A stretch of 64,000 nt of DNA from Omphiscola glabra (GCA_964017045.1 OZ024794.1:29111815-29175814); one strand, 5' to 3'; counted from the first letter of the stretch, positions 23,401 to 34,563 are shown. Made by a program: numbers and translations. Notes: generated from the sequence alone by a model not told the origin.

Positions 23401-25922
23401 AGATCAAATTTTTTGTTGTTGTAGGCCCTGTGGTCTATGCCTTATAGTAGGTACTTTGGCTGAAATTTTAACTATTGTCTGGTTGCCATAAAAGAGAACC
23501 ATGTGATTTCATATGACTTTATATTTCTTTAAAGCTCTCCTAACAAACCAAGTTCATCTTTCTATCTTTTATTTTTACAGAAGTGAAGTCATGATTTTTA
23601 GTAATGTGTTAGGACCTAATCAATGTCTAAAACCAGTGAACAACCTTGCTAATTGATGCAATATAATTTTCCCATTAACCTTTTACTTTTAGCTTTTCTA
23701 AAATAAAAGTCGATGTATTAAAAAAATTTAACACTGGTTATATGAATTTAAGTTCCAAGTGACTATGTTATGTAGGGCAAGTAAAGAGAATCCCGTTTTT
23801 TTTTGTTTTTTTTTTTCAAGGCAGTATTGGTATTTTCTTTCTAATTACTTACAAATTAGGTACCGTAACACAAGAAATAGTTCTGATTGTGGTTAAAATA
23901 CATTCACTTTCAGGTTTCAGATTAATTTTTTTTATTTTCTGCAGAAGGCTTACAAAAGTTGAAAGAAAAGGCTAAAAAGAGGAAAGGCAGAGGTTTCGGT
24001 GAAGGTAAGAACAGTGATTTTTTTTAAAAGCTAAATTCTTTAAAATGCCATGGCTTAATTTATGCAAGTGCATCTTTAAGTATCCCAATTTTACTTGATA
24101 AAATCATAGTTTTAAATTTCAAAAATATATTTCACAACAGAGGGTCCCACACGAAGTGGCGTTGATCACTATGAGGGCATGGAAGTGGACTATGATGAGT
24201 CCGAGGGACCTGGACCTCAAAGATGTACGTTACCATTTCATTTACTTTTTCACCTTTTCATATTTACAATTACACAATATTTATATTTTAAAAAATAATA
24301 ATTTCAATATTGGTTTGAACCAAAGGTGTTATTAAATGATATTCCTCAATATTTTGATTGATTCCCACGACGCTCTGACCAAAATACGATGCTAGTGGGT
24401 GCCAACCATGGCTGGACATGTAAATAGTATAAAGGGGGGGGGGGGGGGGATTTTTAAATATTCTATTAGGCTGTTCTTTAATTAAATAAATGTATGTAAC
24501 TGTTTTAATGTCATATTTATAATTGACAATATTTTTATGTGAAGCAAAGTGAGCCCAGCCCTAGGCTGGGGTATTGTGCTATATAAGACCATATAAATAA
24601 TAATAACTATTTAATAATGTCATCAATAAAGTGTAATGAAATTGTTAATTGCTGGGCAGAAATAAAAATTCTTACTAAATTTTCTATCATCTTTTTAAAT
24701 GATTGTTTGTGTTGTTTTCTAAGATTCAATTTATCATTGCATGCTAAAAAGTTTAGTTTTGTATCTCATTTCAAAAGTTTTAAATGACAGTTTGAGAGGC
24801 TAATTAGTACATTCTCAAAAGAGGCTATCTGAAAATTTGCTTATTGGTTTTAAGGACAAAAAAAATCAATATTTGTTTTCAGCTGTGGAGGGTTGGATCC
24901 TCTTTGTCACTGGTGTTCATGAAGAATCACAAGAAGATGATATTTATGAAAAATTTGGAGAATATGGAGAGATCAAGAATTTGCATTTAAATCTTGACAG
25001 ACGCACAGGCTTTCTAAAGGTACTTGTACTTAATTAGATGTTAGGTGTTAAATGTCAATCATTTTATCTATTAAAAAAAAAAAACTCTTCCAATGGTTGA
25101 CATCCAAAGTTGATCCATATTCCTGAACAAGGGGAAGTTACTCCAATTAGCAATTGATTTTACATTTGTAAAATATTTTTTAGCTCCTAAATACCGAGTA
25201 TTAATTATTTTTAACAAAATAAGGTAAAATACATTCATTCATTAATTAGCTTTAAGAAAAATAGTAAAGGTCTTGTCTGCATATTGGCTCTTATAATTTT
25301 TTTTGTACTCTGCTTAACTTGGAAATTATAAACATAATTTTATGCTTTTGTAATCCCTTAATTTAAATTATAATTTGCATTGTTTATTTTTCAAACACTC
25401 ATTTAGGGCTATGCCTTGGTTGAGTATGAAACTTTCAAAGAGGCTCAAAGTGCAATGGATGCTCTGAATGGAAAAGAAATTTTGGGGCAAAAAATAAATG
25501 TTGATTGGGCTTTTGTTAGAGGTCCTAGAAAAGACAGGTAAAGAATAAACTAAAAAATCATAAAAACATTTTGCCAAACTTAAAATCATTTTAGCTGCAT
25601 ATGTTATAATTCCTTTCCAAAAGACTGACAGTGACAATAGAACTTGAATATATCATTAAAACCTGTCAAAAATTAAGATAATATTAAGAAAGCAACAATG
25701 TATTTGCTGCTCTCTTCCGGTCAAAATAGATTTTTTAAAAATAATTCCGCAACATTTTATAAATAATTCATACTTTAAATTTTACAGTATTTAAAATTTG
25801 TTGATTATTTTCTTCAAATGCAAAGCTCTTTTTAAGATTTTTTTTTCTTTCTTTTATGTTTGGCTTTAAAACCTGTGACATTTCTTTTCAGATCCAAGAG
25901 AGATGAGAGGCGGAGAAGGTAG
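20489..25922 (+). CDS. RBM8A: RNA-binding protein 8A (Y14), exon junction complex core
   Basis: Y14 pairs with MAGO and, with eIF4A3, forms the exon junction complex core deposited upstream of spliced junctions, acting in nonsense-mediated decay and mRNA localisation. Exons: 20489-20555, 23945-24004, 24141-24224, 24883-25019, 25407-25537, 25892-25922. All phases close, giving 169 residues (human 174). The start MADVLL matches the family. An acidic segment and the basic [13 protein letters not shown] stretch follow. The RRM begins at about residue 72 ([14 protein letters not shown]), with RNP2 ILFVTG and RNP1 KGYALVEY at about 116-123. The tail [10 protein letters not shown] is shorter than the vertebrate SR-rich tail. 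Intron 1 is 3.4 kb and carries a SINE head and inverted repeats; intron 3 carries a LINE 3' end. The divergent neighbour is KIF11. Confidence 0.97.
21000..21064 (-). mobile_element. Truncated tRNA-type SINE head
   Basis: The complement reads GGTGGCCATCCAAGCGGTCT, then AAACTTGAGTCAATCCC and GGACTGGAG. It matches the first 60 bases of the SINE at 893-1180 and stops just before the B box. It lies in RBM8A intron 1. Confidence 0.55.
21409..21466. repeat. Nested palindrome with paired CRE-like ends
   Basis: TTACGTCAC at the left and GTGACGTA at the right are inverted copies. Inside them, TCTAATTA and TAATTAGA form a second inverted pair. Each outer arm carries a TGACGT half-CRE. The palindrome lies in RBM8A intron 1 in a locally GC-richer patch (21300-21480). 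Confidence 0.5.
23176..23600. repeat. 425-bp inverted repeat in RBM8A intron 1
   Basis: The left arm contains TCATAACTCCACTTCT, then AAAAGATAGAAAGATGAAATTGG. The right arm is its near complement, AGTTCATCTTTCTATCTTTT and AGAAGTGAAGTCATGA. The loop contains CAAAGTATCTACAT, also seen near 63017 in CHMP7 intron 1. It could be a MITE or a foldback; no target duplication was found. Confidence 0.6.
24536..24608 (+). mobile_element. LINE 3' terminal fragment
   Basis: The palindrome CCCAGCCCTAGGCTGGG at 24554-24570 is followed about 25 bp later by an AATAATAATAA tail. The same hairpin and ATT/AAT tail end the LINE copies at 34770 and 61165 on the other strand. This copy is therefore a severely 5'-truncated insertion, in RBM8A intron 3. 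Confidence 0.65.
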
Positions 25923-26955
25923 AGAATTTCAAGGGATACTGTACAGAATATTTTGCATTATGTAACATTTGCGACTCCAGTTTTAATGCGCATCCCTTCA
26001 TCTTATTATTGAGTTCATTATTGTATTCCAAATGATTTGTTTTTGATCAATTGAAAATTCCAAAGCTTTTTAATCATATAAATATAATGGTGTCATTTTA
26101 AAAAAAAAAAATTCCTCTATAGCTGTATTGTGCGGGGTGAATAGTAATTTTTGCTGCTGTAATTTAGGTCAGTTTTTTTTAAAAATTAAATCTTTTACTT
26201 GTATAAACTACGATAAAGCATATTTAACATTGAAAATACTTTACATTTGATAATTTTTCTTTATAGTATTGCTCTTGATTATTTATTTTTTTAATTTTGA
26301 TCTTGTTTTTTTTTTTATATTATGATTAAAGTTGTTAGTTATTTGTAATGTCATAGTTTGTGTTCATTTCACGTCCCATTTAATTTTATACAAATCAAAT
26401 TAAGAGACAGTCTTAAAACAACATTAATTAACAGATATAATTTCAATTTCATGTGATTTATTTACAAATTTGTGTACAGATTATATAAGCATTAGTTTAT
26501 GTAAAGTAATAATCTTTGTACAACAATAAGTGAAAAATTTAGGCTTTGGACAAATGATAACAACCTAGTTGGAAGTTTTATTGAAAAATGTGTAAGTGAA
26601 GTTTTAAATCGCTGAGAAAACATTTTACGTGTAAATTGGCCATCTAGTGCATTGTTTCAAGGAGTTCATTTAATTTAATTTTCTCTACTATGAATGTCTT
26701 CCTTATAACAGAATTATATTTTATTTAAATCATCTAAGTTTTTAATGCTGGTTCATTAATCTGCTTCCAAAATATAATAAAATTAGTGACATCTCCTTCC
26801 TAAAATTTAAATGTACAACAGCAATTTAGTTTCATTGTAAGCTAAAAGTTATACATATCAGCATTGTAACAAATGTTTGATTCATTTAAGAAACAGTCTT
26901 ATGATTTTTTTGGAAGCATGTTAATGTTAGATATTGACTTAATAATATAATAATA
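25923..26955. other. Convergent intergenic region RBM8A/SPAG8
   Basis: The 1.03 kb between two convergent stop codons must hold both 3' UTRs. A variant polyadenylation signal ATTAAA lies at 26325-26330, followed by GT-rich sequence, and could serve RBM8A. No other element is recognised. Confidence 0.45.
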
Positions 26956-29900
26956 CTACATCATAGGATAGTTGCTTAAATCGTGTGGTTTAGGCTCATC
27001 CCAATATTCGCCAATGGGTTTACTAAAAGCATCGTTTCGCCTGAAAGCTGAGTCTCTTGTTTTTGTCTGAGTCACACCCTGCAGATGTAATGTAATCCAT
27101 ATTCATAAATTATCAAGCTTAATTTACAATTAAAATATAATTTTTAAAAACATAAAACAAGTACGATCATAAAGTGGTAAATGTTTAATATAAAGCTGAT
27201 GCAATTGATAAATCATTTATTTTTAATATTGTCTTATGTATTAAAAGTAACTTTAAACTATAATTGTTAACCTTACAAAAAAATACTTACATGCATTTTA
27301 TCCTTATGCTCAGACCAGAATGTGATTGGCTGTTCATTAACATAGTCATGGTCCTGAAAATCAAAATGATACTTACTACTTAACTTGGCTAACAATTCAT
27401 AAAAGTGTTTATACTTTACAGTTCTAGATTTTAAAATTGATATGAGGTAAATTAAATTTTAAAAATCATTGTTGATATTGACATAATATTTAAGTTTAGA
27501 ATTAAATAATTTCAATTGACAGATGGGACTCTCTCAACTGCGTCTTTGAAAAAGATTGCTTGAAAACCATAAGACCTATGAACCTTCTGGATCAGATCTT
27601 ACTGCAAAATGGGTATTACTAGGTACCTCAAAGGCTGAAAATTTTGTCAGAGAGTTGTGTGCTACCCACTCTGACAATAATGCATAGCAGTTTTACAATA
27701 TTATTCTCACCTTTGTGTCCTCAATTTCAAACTTGGGGAAATCTCTGGTATAGTCTTGCATGAAAATTGTGCACATAGGCTCTCCTCTTTCTTCTACCAT
27801 TTTTTTTGTCTTCTCCTCCAAAATTTCATCGCTTGATGGATTAAAATTAAAAACACCATTGATAAAATCAAGTAACATGCTTATAAGATAAGATTTTGTG
27901 ATGTACTCCATTGACAACTAATATAAAAAAATACAAGTTCATCAAGAAAATTCTTCTTTATTTTGAGGGCCCACATTCAAGGTATTAATGATTCTGGCTG
28001 CAAAATATGTAGATGGTCTTTGCAATGATTCTGTGAATTGTTTTGAAGAGAATACTTCACTGGTTGCAAGGGCTACGCAGCAAGGGTATTAGGAATTGGT
28101 GTTTGGAAGGCAGAAGGAAATAGACGCAAATGTGTCAAGCAGCGAGGATATTAGGAACTGGGGGTTGGAAAGCAGAAGGCAATAGATGCAAATGTGTTGT
28201 CGCATCAACGTTCCAGTCCCTGATTGTCTTTGGCAGAAATAAATTGTTTCTTTACTGTGTTCTAGCTGTTATTAGCCGGAACTGCCTGTCATGGCCTCGG
28301 CACTGTCTGGGGGAAACACCAGCATTTAAGGACTTTTGGTGTTTGACATAGCTCCAGAAGCCTTTTTTCTTGGCACCCTTGGTCTGAGTGTCTGAAGATG
28401 CCGTTCAGGTAGTAAGATGTGCGCAGTAAGCGTTGGATGGTTTAGAGAAGCGTCAGTACCTCAGCTTTCAGTTCGATAGAGCCATTCTTCTTCAATCCCT
28501 TGTACTGGCGGTCTCTTCTGTGGATAAGCCTATGGATTTCAGCCGTAACCCAAGGGTTATTTGTCTTAGGTTTGGTGGTCTTGTATTGTATGTAGCTCTT
28601 CACTGTTGTTGCACTTTTCAGGCTATCCCAGTCTGCATTGGCATAAATGGAAATGTCTCGTACAACCTGCCTCTTTTTTAGTGCGCTGACCTGAAATTCA
28701 CAATATGGTATGCAGTGGTCTGATATCCCGTGGATGACCTTTAACTCTTGGGATGAGATGTGAACAGTTGGTGAGGAGTAGGTCAAGAGTGTTAACATAG
28801 AGCTAAGGTCTGAACAATGCATTCAAAGGACCATTAAACATAACTTACCAAACAGCTTTTGTAAAAGCCTTCTCCATCAGCTCCCTGCGTGTACCTGAAA
28901 GTACAGAATTATTCAAATAAGGGATTCTCATTTAACTACTTGGAACAAGTGATTGCACATACCAGTAATCCATAAAATAACTGCTTGGCACAGAATGTTA
29001 AGTGTCAGAATTCGACATTTTAATTCTTTTAATATTTCAACAAAACTGCAACAGATACTGAAAGATTATAAAATGTAGATTGCAAAAGATGTAAAGTGAC
29101 TTTTAAGAATGTACAGTTCAGTGTTTAAGAGTATGGTGTCCAGCAAAGTTATAAACCCTAAGGTTAAAAAGGTTTTGCTTTATTTTCTCTTTGCAGCATA
29201 CTGGTACTGGTACCTTTTTGTCTTGTTATATCTACTTTTGGAGGTGTATATGTGGCACGGACTGTTGTTACATTCTCTGCTTTGGCTGTGTCTTCTACAG
29301 TTAAAATGCCAGGGTGTCCACTTCTCAGGAAGATTGCTCTTTCTTTCAAGTTGTATTCTCTGTCCAAAGGAGGATCACGACCAATATTTGCCCGCTGAAA
29401 TTTTCATATATTTAAATGGTTTATATTTTTACGTGGTTTTCATCAAGTGGATTTTATGAATGACACTTTTAAAAATTATTAACTAGTAAAATTTGGCAGC
29501 TCAGTCACACCATTCAATTCAAGTTTTAGGGAAAATGTTGACTTACTAAGGCTTAACCAGTGCAGTTTTTTTAACACAGGTATTTTTTAAATGGGCCTAC
29601 CGACAGTCCTATGTCGTATGTGCCGGCCTTTATTGATTATTAAAATTGTTGCCTCCCCCAAAAGAAAAAGAAATTCACCCGAGTTCACACATCAGGCATG
29701 ACAGACTTTTTTCACTCCGTACTATTAATAATAATATTAAACGTGGAGTTGGAAGGGCGATTTTGAAAGATAGCGGGACACACCAGAAGAAAATATTTAT
29801 GAATGTATGAAAGATGCAGCAAGGTGTAGTTTAACATATTCTATTGGCTATAGCATATACTGTAGGCCCTTACCATCTTCTTCACTTGCTATTTACACCA

Positions 29901-30534
29901 TATTTAATTTGAATAATTTATTGAAATGATAGAGATGGTTTGCAATACAAAGATTTTTTTTGAGGCTCAATTCAATATAATAAAGATAATAATAAGGTAA
30001 TCTATCTATTGAGAGTCCGCCAAGGAAAAAACCAATTGTTCCTGTTTGAAGCACTATTTAAAAAATTATTCTGTTTATGGACTGATAAGATCCAAAACGG
30101 TTTGACAAAACGATGGAAATGTTTTTGAAGACATTGACATTATACATATTAATTTCAGCACATATATAATACAAGACATTTTTTATAAATAGAAAAACTG
30201 AAACAATTTCCTTTTTTTTTTAATAGAAGAATTTAAGATGATCTTATCAAATTAACTTCATTATTTTCATTACTTTTTAGTCAGTACAGACAATTAGGAG
30301 TGACAAGGATTAGGCTTATGAAAATTATAACCATATGAAAATGATAACTCTAGCGTTATGTATGCCTTAATTACGCTTAAGTTAATTCAACTTGAAATTT
30401 TAGTGATTATTTATTACCTCTTCAACCCAGTTTTCCAGCATGCATCTCCCAGCTGAATTGTTAATTCTGATATCATTTCTGCCTCCATTAGCTAAAGTAG
30501 CTGTTGCTCTTGCCGCAGTTGTTTCCATTCTCAT
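26956..30534 (-). CDS. SPAG8: SPAG8-like ciliary microtubule inner protein
   Basis: Vertebrate SPAG8 is a sperm/ciliary protein reported inside axonemal doublet microtubules. Exons 5' to 3': 30534-30418, 29394-29214, 28894-28849, 27879-27711, 27353-27291, 27078-26956. All phases close, giving 232 residues. This is about half the length of human SPAG8, because the vertebrate protein has a long extra N-terminus. Recognition motifs in order: MLENWVEERAN (vertebrate NWEEQRATN), LRSGHPGILTVE, YTPPKVD, HDYVNEQPITFW, HGVTQTKTRDSAFRRN and an ending near DLSNYPM. Exon 4 needs the acceptor after ATAAG at 27880. The stronger-looking acceptor at 27918 would break the frame. A start at 30528 is an alternative, two codons in. 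An intronic LINE remnant lies between exons 3 and 4. It is convergent with RBM8A. Confidence 0.88.
28060..28830 (-). mobile_element. Internally deleted LINE remnant in SPAG8 intron
   Basis: On the minus strand, 28822-28442 stays open and resembles the endonuclease-RT linker of a non-LTR element, with NNPWVTAEIHRLIHRRDRQY. Further on, near 28250-28205, lies the C-terminal motif FLPKTIRDWN. The reverse-transcriptase core that should lie between is missing. A roughly 64-bp segment is duplicated in tandem at about 28072-28199. A related C-terminal piece lies at 60190-60345. Confidence 0.75.
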
Positions 30535-31532
30535 CAAAAGAAACGTAGTTGTTTAATAATATTTCCACTGATAACAACTATATACAGACTACTAGGCAAT
30601 TCTGCCGAGAGCAGGAAGTCCTTGTTGCTATGGTTGCTGTAAACATTTGCTGTGGAAATAGAAGTAGAAGTGATGTCCCATTTATATTCGTTTTTGTTTT
30701 TAATTTAAAAAAAACGTATATAAATTATTTCCTCTTTTAGTTACGTTTTATTAAGGAAACAAACATTTTAAAATAATAACGGACCCCAGTCATGAGGTCA
30801 ACCCTTTATTAAAGAAACATACACTCAAATGAATTTAAACTATAAGTAAAAACAATTGGACAAAGCCCCGTTGAAAGATATGTTATAAGTTATAGGACTT
30901 GTAAATTGTTTAAATTTAAAGTGGGGTGCGATTACTAAATATAAAATTACTTTTAGGTGATTGGATATGTACGTTTAGGCCTATATCTTCTATATAAAGC
31001 TCAGTTTGACTATGTTTGTATTCTAAATGGGGCCGATATTTCAAAAGAAAACCAAACAATTACAATGGATTGCTACCAAATATGACCACTCCACTTGAAC
31101 TTCAGATGGTTCCTGGAAAATTTGGTTATAATCCCCTTATCCCACAAGCGGTACTTTTGATATTTTTAAATTGTAAAATGTAGGGTAAGGATATTTTTTC
31201 TTACTGAATGGCTTCGTGGGACGTACAAGTTAATTAAGTAAGTAATAAATTTTTTTTGGTGTAGCCTGTGCATTTTTTATAAACCTTTATTGAGAACTGT
31301 TCGCTTTCAAACATCTATTATTTAAAAGAAGGTTTCGATGCGCTTATGTTTGGTGCACGCATTTAACTAAAGCTTCATTCTCTTTTTAAAAAAATAGCAC
31401 AATAGAATTATATAGTTCAGGCGCGTGCATAAAGGGTGCTTTGGGGGTACCTAGGGGGTCATTGGTGTTCATTTATTAATTTTTATTGTCAATTATTTTT
31501 ATATAGTAGACGTGTTCGTGGAAGGAAGATCG

Positions 31533-31572
<40 letters not shown>

Positions 31573-31676
31573 GTGTGTTTGTATGTGTGTGTGTTACAGG
31601 CAAAGTGTGGAATCCAAAGTGAACAGTGTCTCAAGTATTTCACAATTTGACTAAAATCACCATGCTTTCTTCTATA
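30535..31676. other. Gene-free stretch upstream of SPAG8
   Basis: It presumably contains the SPAG8 promoter, but no elements were assigned. A (TA)n microsatellite followed by GTGT repeats spans about 31538-31595. Confidence 0.45.
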
Positions 31677-31765
31677 GAATGCCTGCCAGAACTTAGGCAG
31701 TGTATAATAACCGAGAGAGAACTTAGGCAAAGTGTATAATAACCGAGAGAGAACTTGGGCAACGT
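31677..31765. repeat. Short tandem repeat, about 31 bp x 3
   Basis: Three copies of a unit with AACTTAGGCAAAGTGTATAA and CCGAGAG, directly upstream of the 20/60-bp array. Confidence 0.75.
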
Positions 31766-31788
31766 GTATGATAACAGAGAAAATAATC

Positions 31789-32175
31789 GTATCACACAGG
31801 GAATAGATGTATCACACAGGGAATAGATGTATCACAAAGGGAATAGACGTATGACAGGAGGAATCACAAAGGGAATGGACGTATGACAGGAGGAATAGAT
31901 GTATCACACAGGGAATAGATGTATCACAAAGGGAATAGACGTATGACAGGAGGAATAGATGTATCACACAGGGAATAGATGCATCACAAAGGGAATAGAC
32001 GTATGACAGGAGGAATAGATGTATCACACAGGGAATAGATGCATCACAAAGGGAATAGACGTATGACAGGAGGAATAGATGTATCACACAGGGAATAGAT
32101 GTATCACAAAGGGAATGGACGTATGACAGGAGGAATCACAAAGGGAATGGACGTATGACAGGAGGAATAGATGTA
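31789..32175. repeat. Higher-order minisatellite (20-bp monomers, 60-bp unit)
   Basis: Three related 20-bp monomers, GTATCACACAGGGAATAGAT, GTATCACAAAGGGAATAGAC and GTATGACAGGAGGAATAGAT, recur in that order as a 60-bp higher-order unit. Shortened units lie near both ends (about 31854-31900 and 32110-32170). Because 60 is divisible by three, the minus strand stays open for 91 codons, but that is a by-product of periodicity, not a gene. Confidence 0.9.
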
Positions 32176-32499
32176 TCCAAAAACAAAAAAATAATTAAGT
32201 ACAATGCAGCTATTAGAACTTTTTTATTTATTAATTATTTTTTTTTTACAAAAAATTATAGCAACAATCTAAACTTGGGGGAGATTTTGAATTACAATAT
32301 TTTTGTACACCAAAGCTGTTTAAAAAATTTTTAACACTTGAACAAATCCTTATCTAGTTAAAGTGACTGTTGTAATTGATCTGACTGCAGAGATATTTGT
32401 ATGTCCATCTTAATGTCTTCTGATGTCAATGAAATGCGTCTTACACAGGAAAACTAAGAACTTGTATTATAAAGCTGTTATAATAAGCCTGCTGTCGTG

Positions 32500-32745
32500 T
32501 CAAAACTATATACATCATCCTTCACATCTATGATGACAGCCAAAACTAGAAACACAAGCCTGTACATCTATGGCGATAGCCAAAACTATATACATCATCC
32601 TGTACATCTATGATGACAGCCAAAGATATATACACCACCCTGTACATCTTTGATGACAGCCAAAACTATATACACCATCCTGCACATATTTGATGACAGC
32701 CACAACTATTTACAACATCCTGCACATCTATGATGACAGCCAAAA
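32500..32745. repeat. Minisatellite, 40-bp unit
   Basis: About six degenerate copies of a unit containing CCAAAACTATATACATCATC and CTGTACATCTATGATGACAG. Confidence 0.85.
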
Positions 32746-32875
32746 TATTGTGAATGTCACTTTTATATTTTGTGATGCTATGTCTAACACATATCCAAAC
32801 AAGAAAGCTAACACAACTACACATCTTCAAGCACAATTCACAAACAAAACAATATGACTTCTTGGTTTTATAAAC

Positions 32876-33080
32876 ACGGGGGTATGGTTACAATAAACAC
32901 TGGCTTCTGAGTACAATAAACACTGGTTTCTGAGTACAATAAACACTGGTTTCTGGGTACAATAAACACTGGCTTCTGAGTACAATAAACACTGGCTTTT
33001 AGGTACAATAAACACGGGCTTATGCGGGTACAATAAACACTGGTTTCCGTGTACAAGAAACACGGGCTTCTGGGTACAAT
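32876..33080. repeat. Minisatellite, about 23-bp unit
   Basis: About nine copies of GTACAATAAACACTGGTTTC plus CTGA/TGG. Each unit contains AATAAA, so the plus strand carries a run of polyadenylation-signal hexamers. Confidence 0.85.
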
Positions 33081-33450
33081 AACGGGCGTTTACTCAGTGA
33101 TAAAGTGATAATAAAAGGGAAGTTACGCTGACAATACAATACATAATCATATAACAGTAACCATGTACTTGATCACACTTGAGGGTAGAAATCTGCACTC
33201 TTGTAGCTCACTCAATTTTTGGGGTAGGGGGGGGGGCGTGTTCTCAGATCTTGCCATCATTTACCAGCGTATTGTTCAAGATTACGTTTGGCAGCTTTTC
33301 TATTTTGTATAGCATTTTAATTATTACTACAGATTGGACACAACATATGGACACTGTATCCCTCTTCACCATAACAATGTTTTGACCACTAATAACTTGA
33401 ATATTACGCTTACGGTTCGGACACTGATGACCTCCACTTGAAGCCACTGG

Positions 33451-34347
33451 TGTAGTTGATTAAGGGGGTCTAGCAGTAGCACATGTAGTTGATTAAGGGG
33501 GTCTAGCAGTAGCACGTGTAGTTGATTAAGGGGGTCTAGCTGTAGCACATATAGTTGATTAAGGGGGTCAATTAGTAGTACGTGTAGTTGATTAAGGGGG
33601 TCTAGCAGTAGAACATGTAGTTGATTAAGGGGTTCTAGCAGTAGCACGTGTAAGGGGATCTTAGCAGTAGCACATGTATTTGATTAAGGCGGTCTAGCTG
33701 TAGCACGTGTAAGGGGGTCTAGCAGTAGCACATGTAGTTGATTAGGGGGGTCTAGCTGTAGCGCGTGTAGTTGATTAAAGGGTTCTAGCAGTAGCACGTG
33801 TAGTTGATTAAAGGGATCTAGCAGTAGCACGTGTTATTGATTAGAGGGGTCTAGCAGTAGCACATGCAGTTGATTAAAGGGTTCTAGCAGTAGCACGTGT
33901 AGTTGATTAAGTGGGTCTAGCTGTAGCACATATAGTTGATTAAGGGGGTCAATTAGTAGTACGTGTAGTTGATTAAGGGGGTCTAGCAGTAGAACATGTA
34001 GTTGATTAAGGGGGTCTAGCAGTAGCACGTGTAAGGGGGTCTAGCAGTAGCACATGTATTTGATTAAGGGGGCTAGCTGTAGCACGTGTATTTGATTAAG
34101 GGGGCTAGCTGTAGCACGTGTAGCTGATTAAGGCGGTCTAGCTGTAGCACGTGTAAGGGGGTCTAGCAGTAGCACATGTAGTTGATTAGGGGGGTCTAGC
34201 TGTAGCACGTGTTATTGATTAGAGGGGTCTAGCAGTAGCACATGCAGTTGATTAAAGGGATCTAGCAGTAGCACGTGTAGTTGATTAAAGGGGTGTAACA
34301 GCAGCACGTGTAGTTGATTAAGGGGGTCTAGCTGTAGCACGTGTAGA
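33451..34347. repeat. Minisatellite, 33-bp unit with CACGTG
   Basis: About 27 copies of a 33-bp unit built from GTAGTTGATTAAGGGGGTCT and AGCAGTAGCACGT, with several truncated units. About 14 junctions form the palindromic E-box CACGTG; others carry ACATGT or TACGTG. Open minus-strand frames repeat LLDPLNQLHVL only because 33 is divisible by three. Confidence 0.92.
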
Positions 34348-34475
34348 TATTTGTGGTTTACACGTACAGTCATCAGATATGTGTCGTGGCTTAGAAGTAG
34401 AACATACAGATACTTCAACTTGCAAAGATATTTGAGTTGCCACGAATGAGGGATCTGTGGACTCTTCACGTTCAC

Positions 34476-34563
34476 GTTTTAAAGATGTTTGAGCTGGTAT
34501 GGTAAAAAGATGTTTGAGATGGTATGGTAGAAAGATGTTTGAGCTGGTATGGTAGAAAGATGT
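34476..34563. repeat. Short minisatellite, 25 bp x 3
   Basis: Three copies of GATGTTTGAGCTGGTATGGT plus AGAAA. Confidence 0.8.

Noticed and set aside
27880..27917. Longer 5' end for SPAG8 exon 4
   Set aside because: Joining exon 3 to 27917 shifts the frame and hits a stop after 11 codons. The 27879 acceptor keeps frame.
28442..28822. 126-codon frame as an extra SPAG8 exon
   Set aside because: Its sequence is LINE linker-like and it lies on an intron. SPAG8 exons 3 and 4 join in frame without it.
29109..29459. 116-codon plus-strand frame
   Set aside because: Antisense shadow of SPAG8 exon 2.
31812..32087. 91-codon minus-strand frame
   Set aside because: It is produced by the 60-bp higher-order repeat; the peptide is a pure 20-residue repeat.
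33451..34347. CRISPR-like array
   Set aside because: Units are contiguous minisatellite repeats without unique spacers, in a eukaryotic genome.
33366..34475. Minus-strand open frames repeating an 11-residue motif
   Set aside because: They track the 33-bp minisatellite exactly, with no start context, splice signals or homology.
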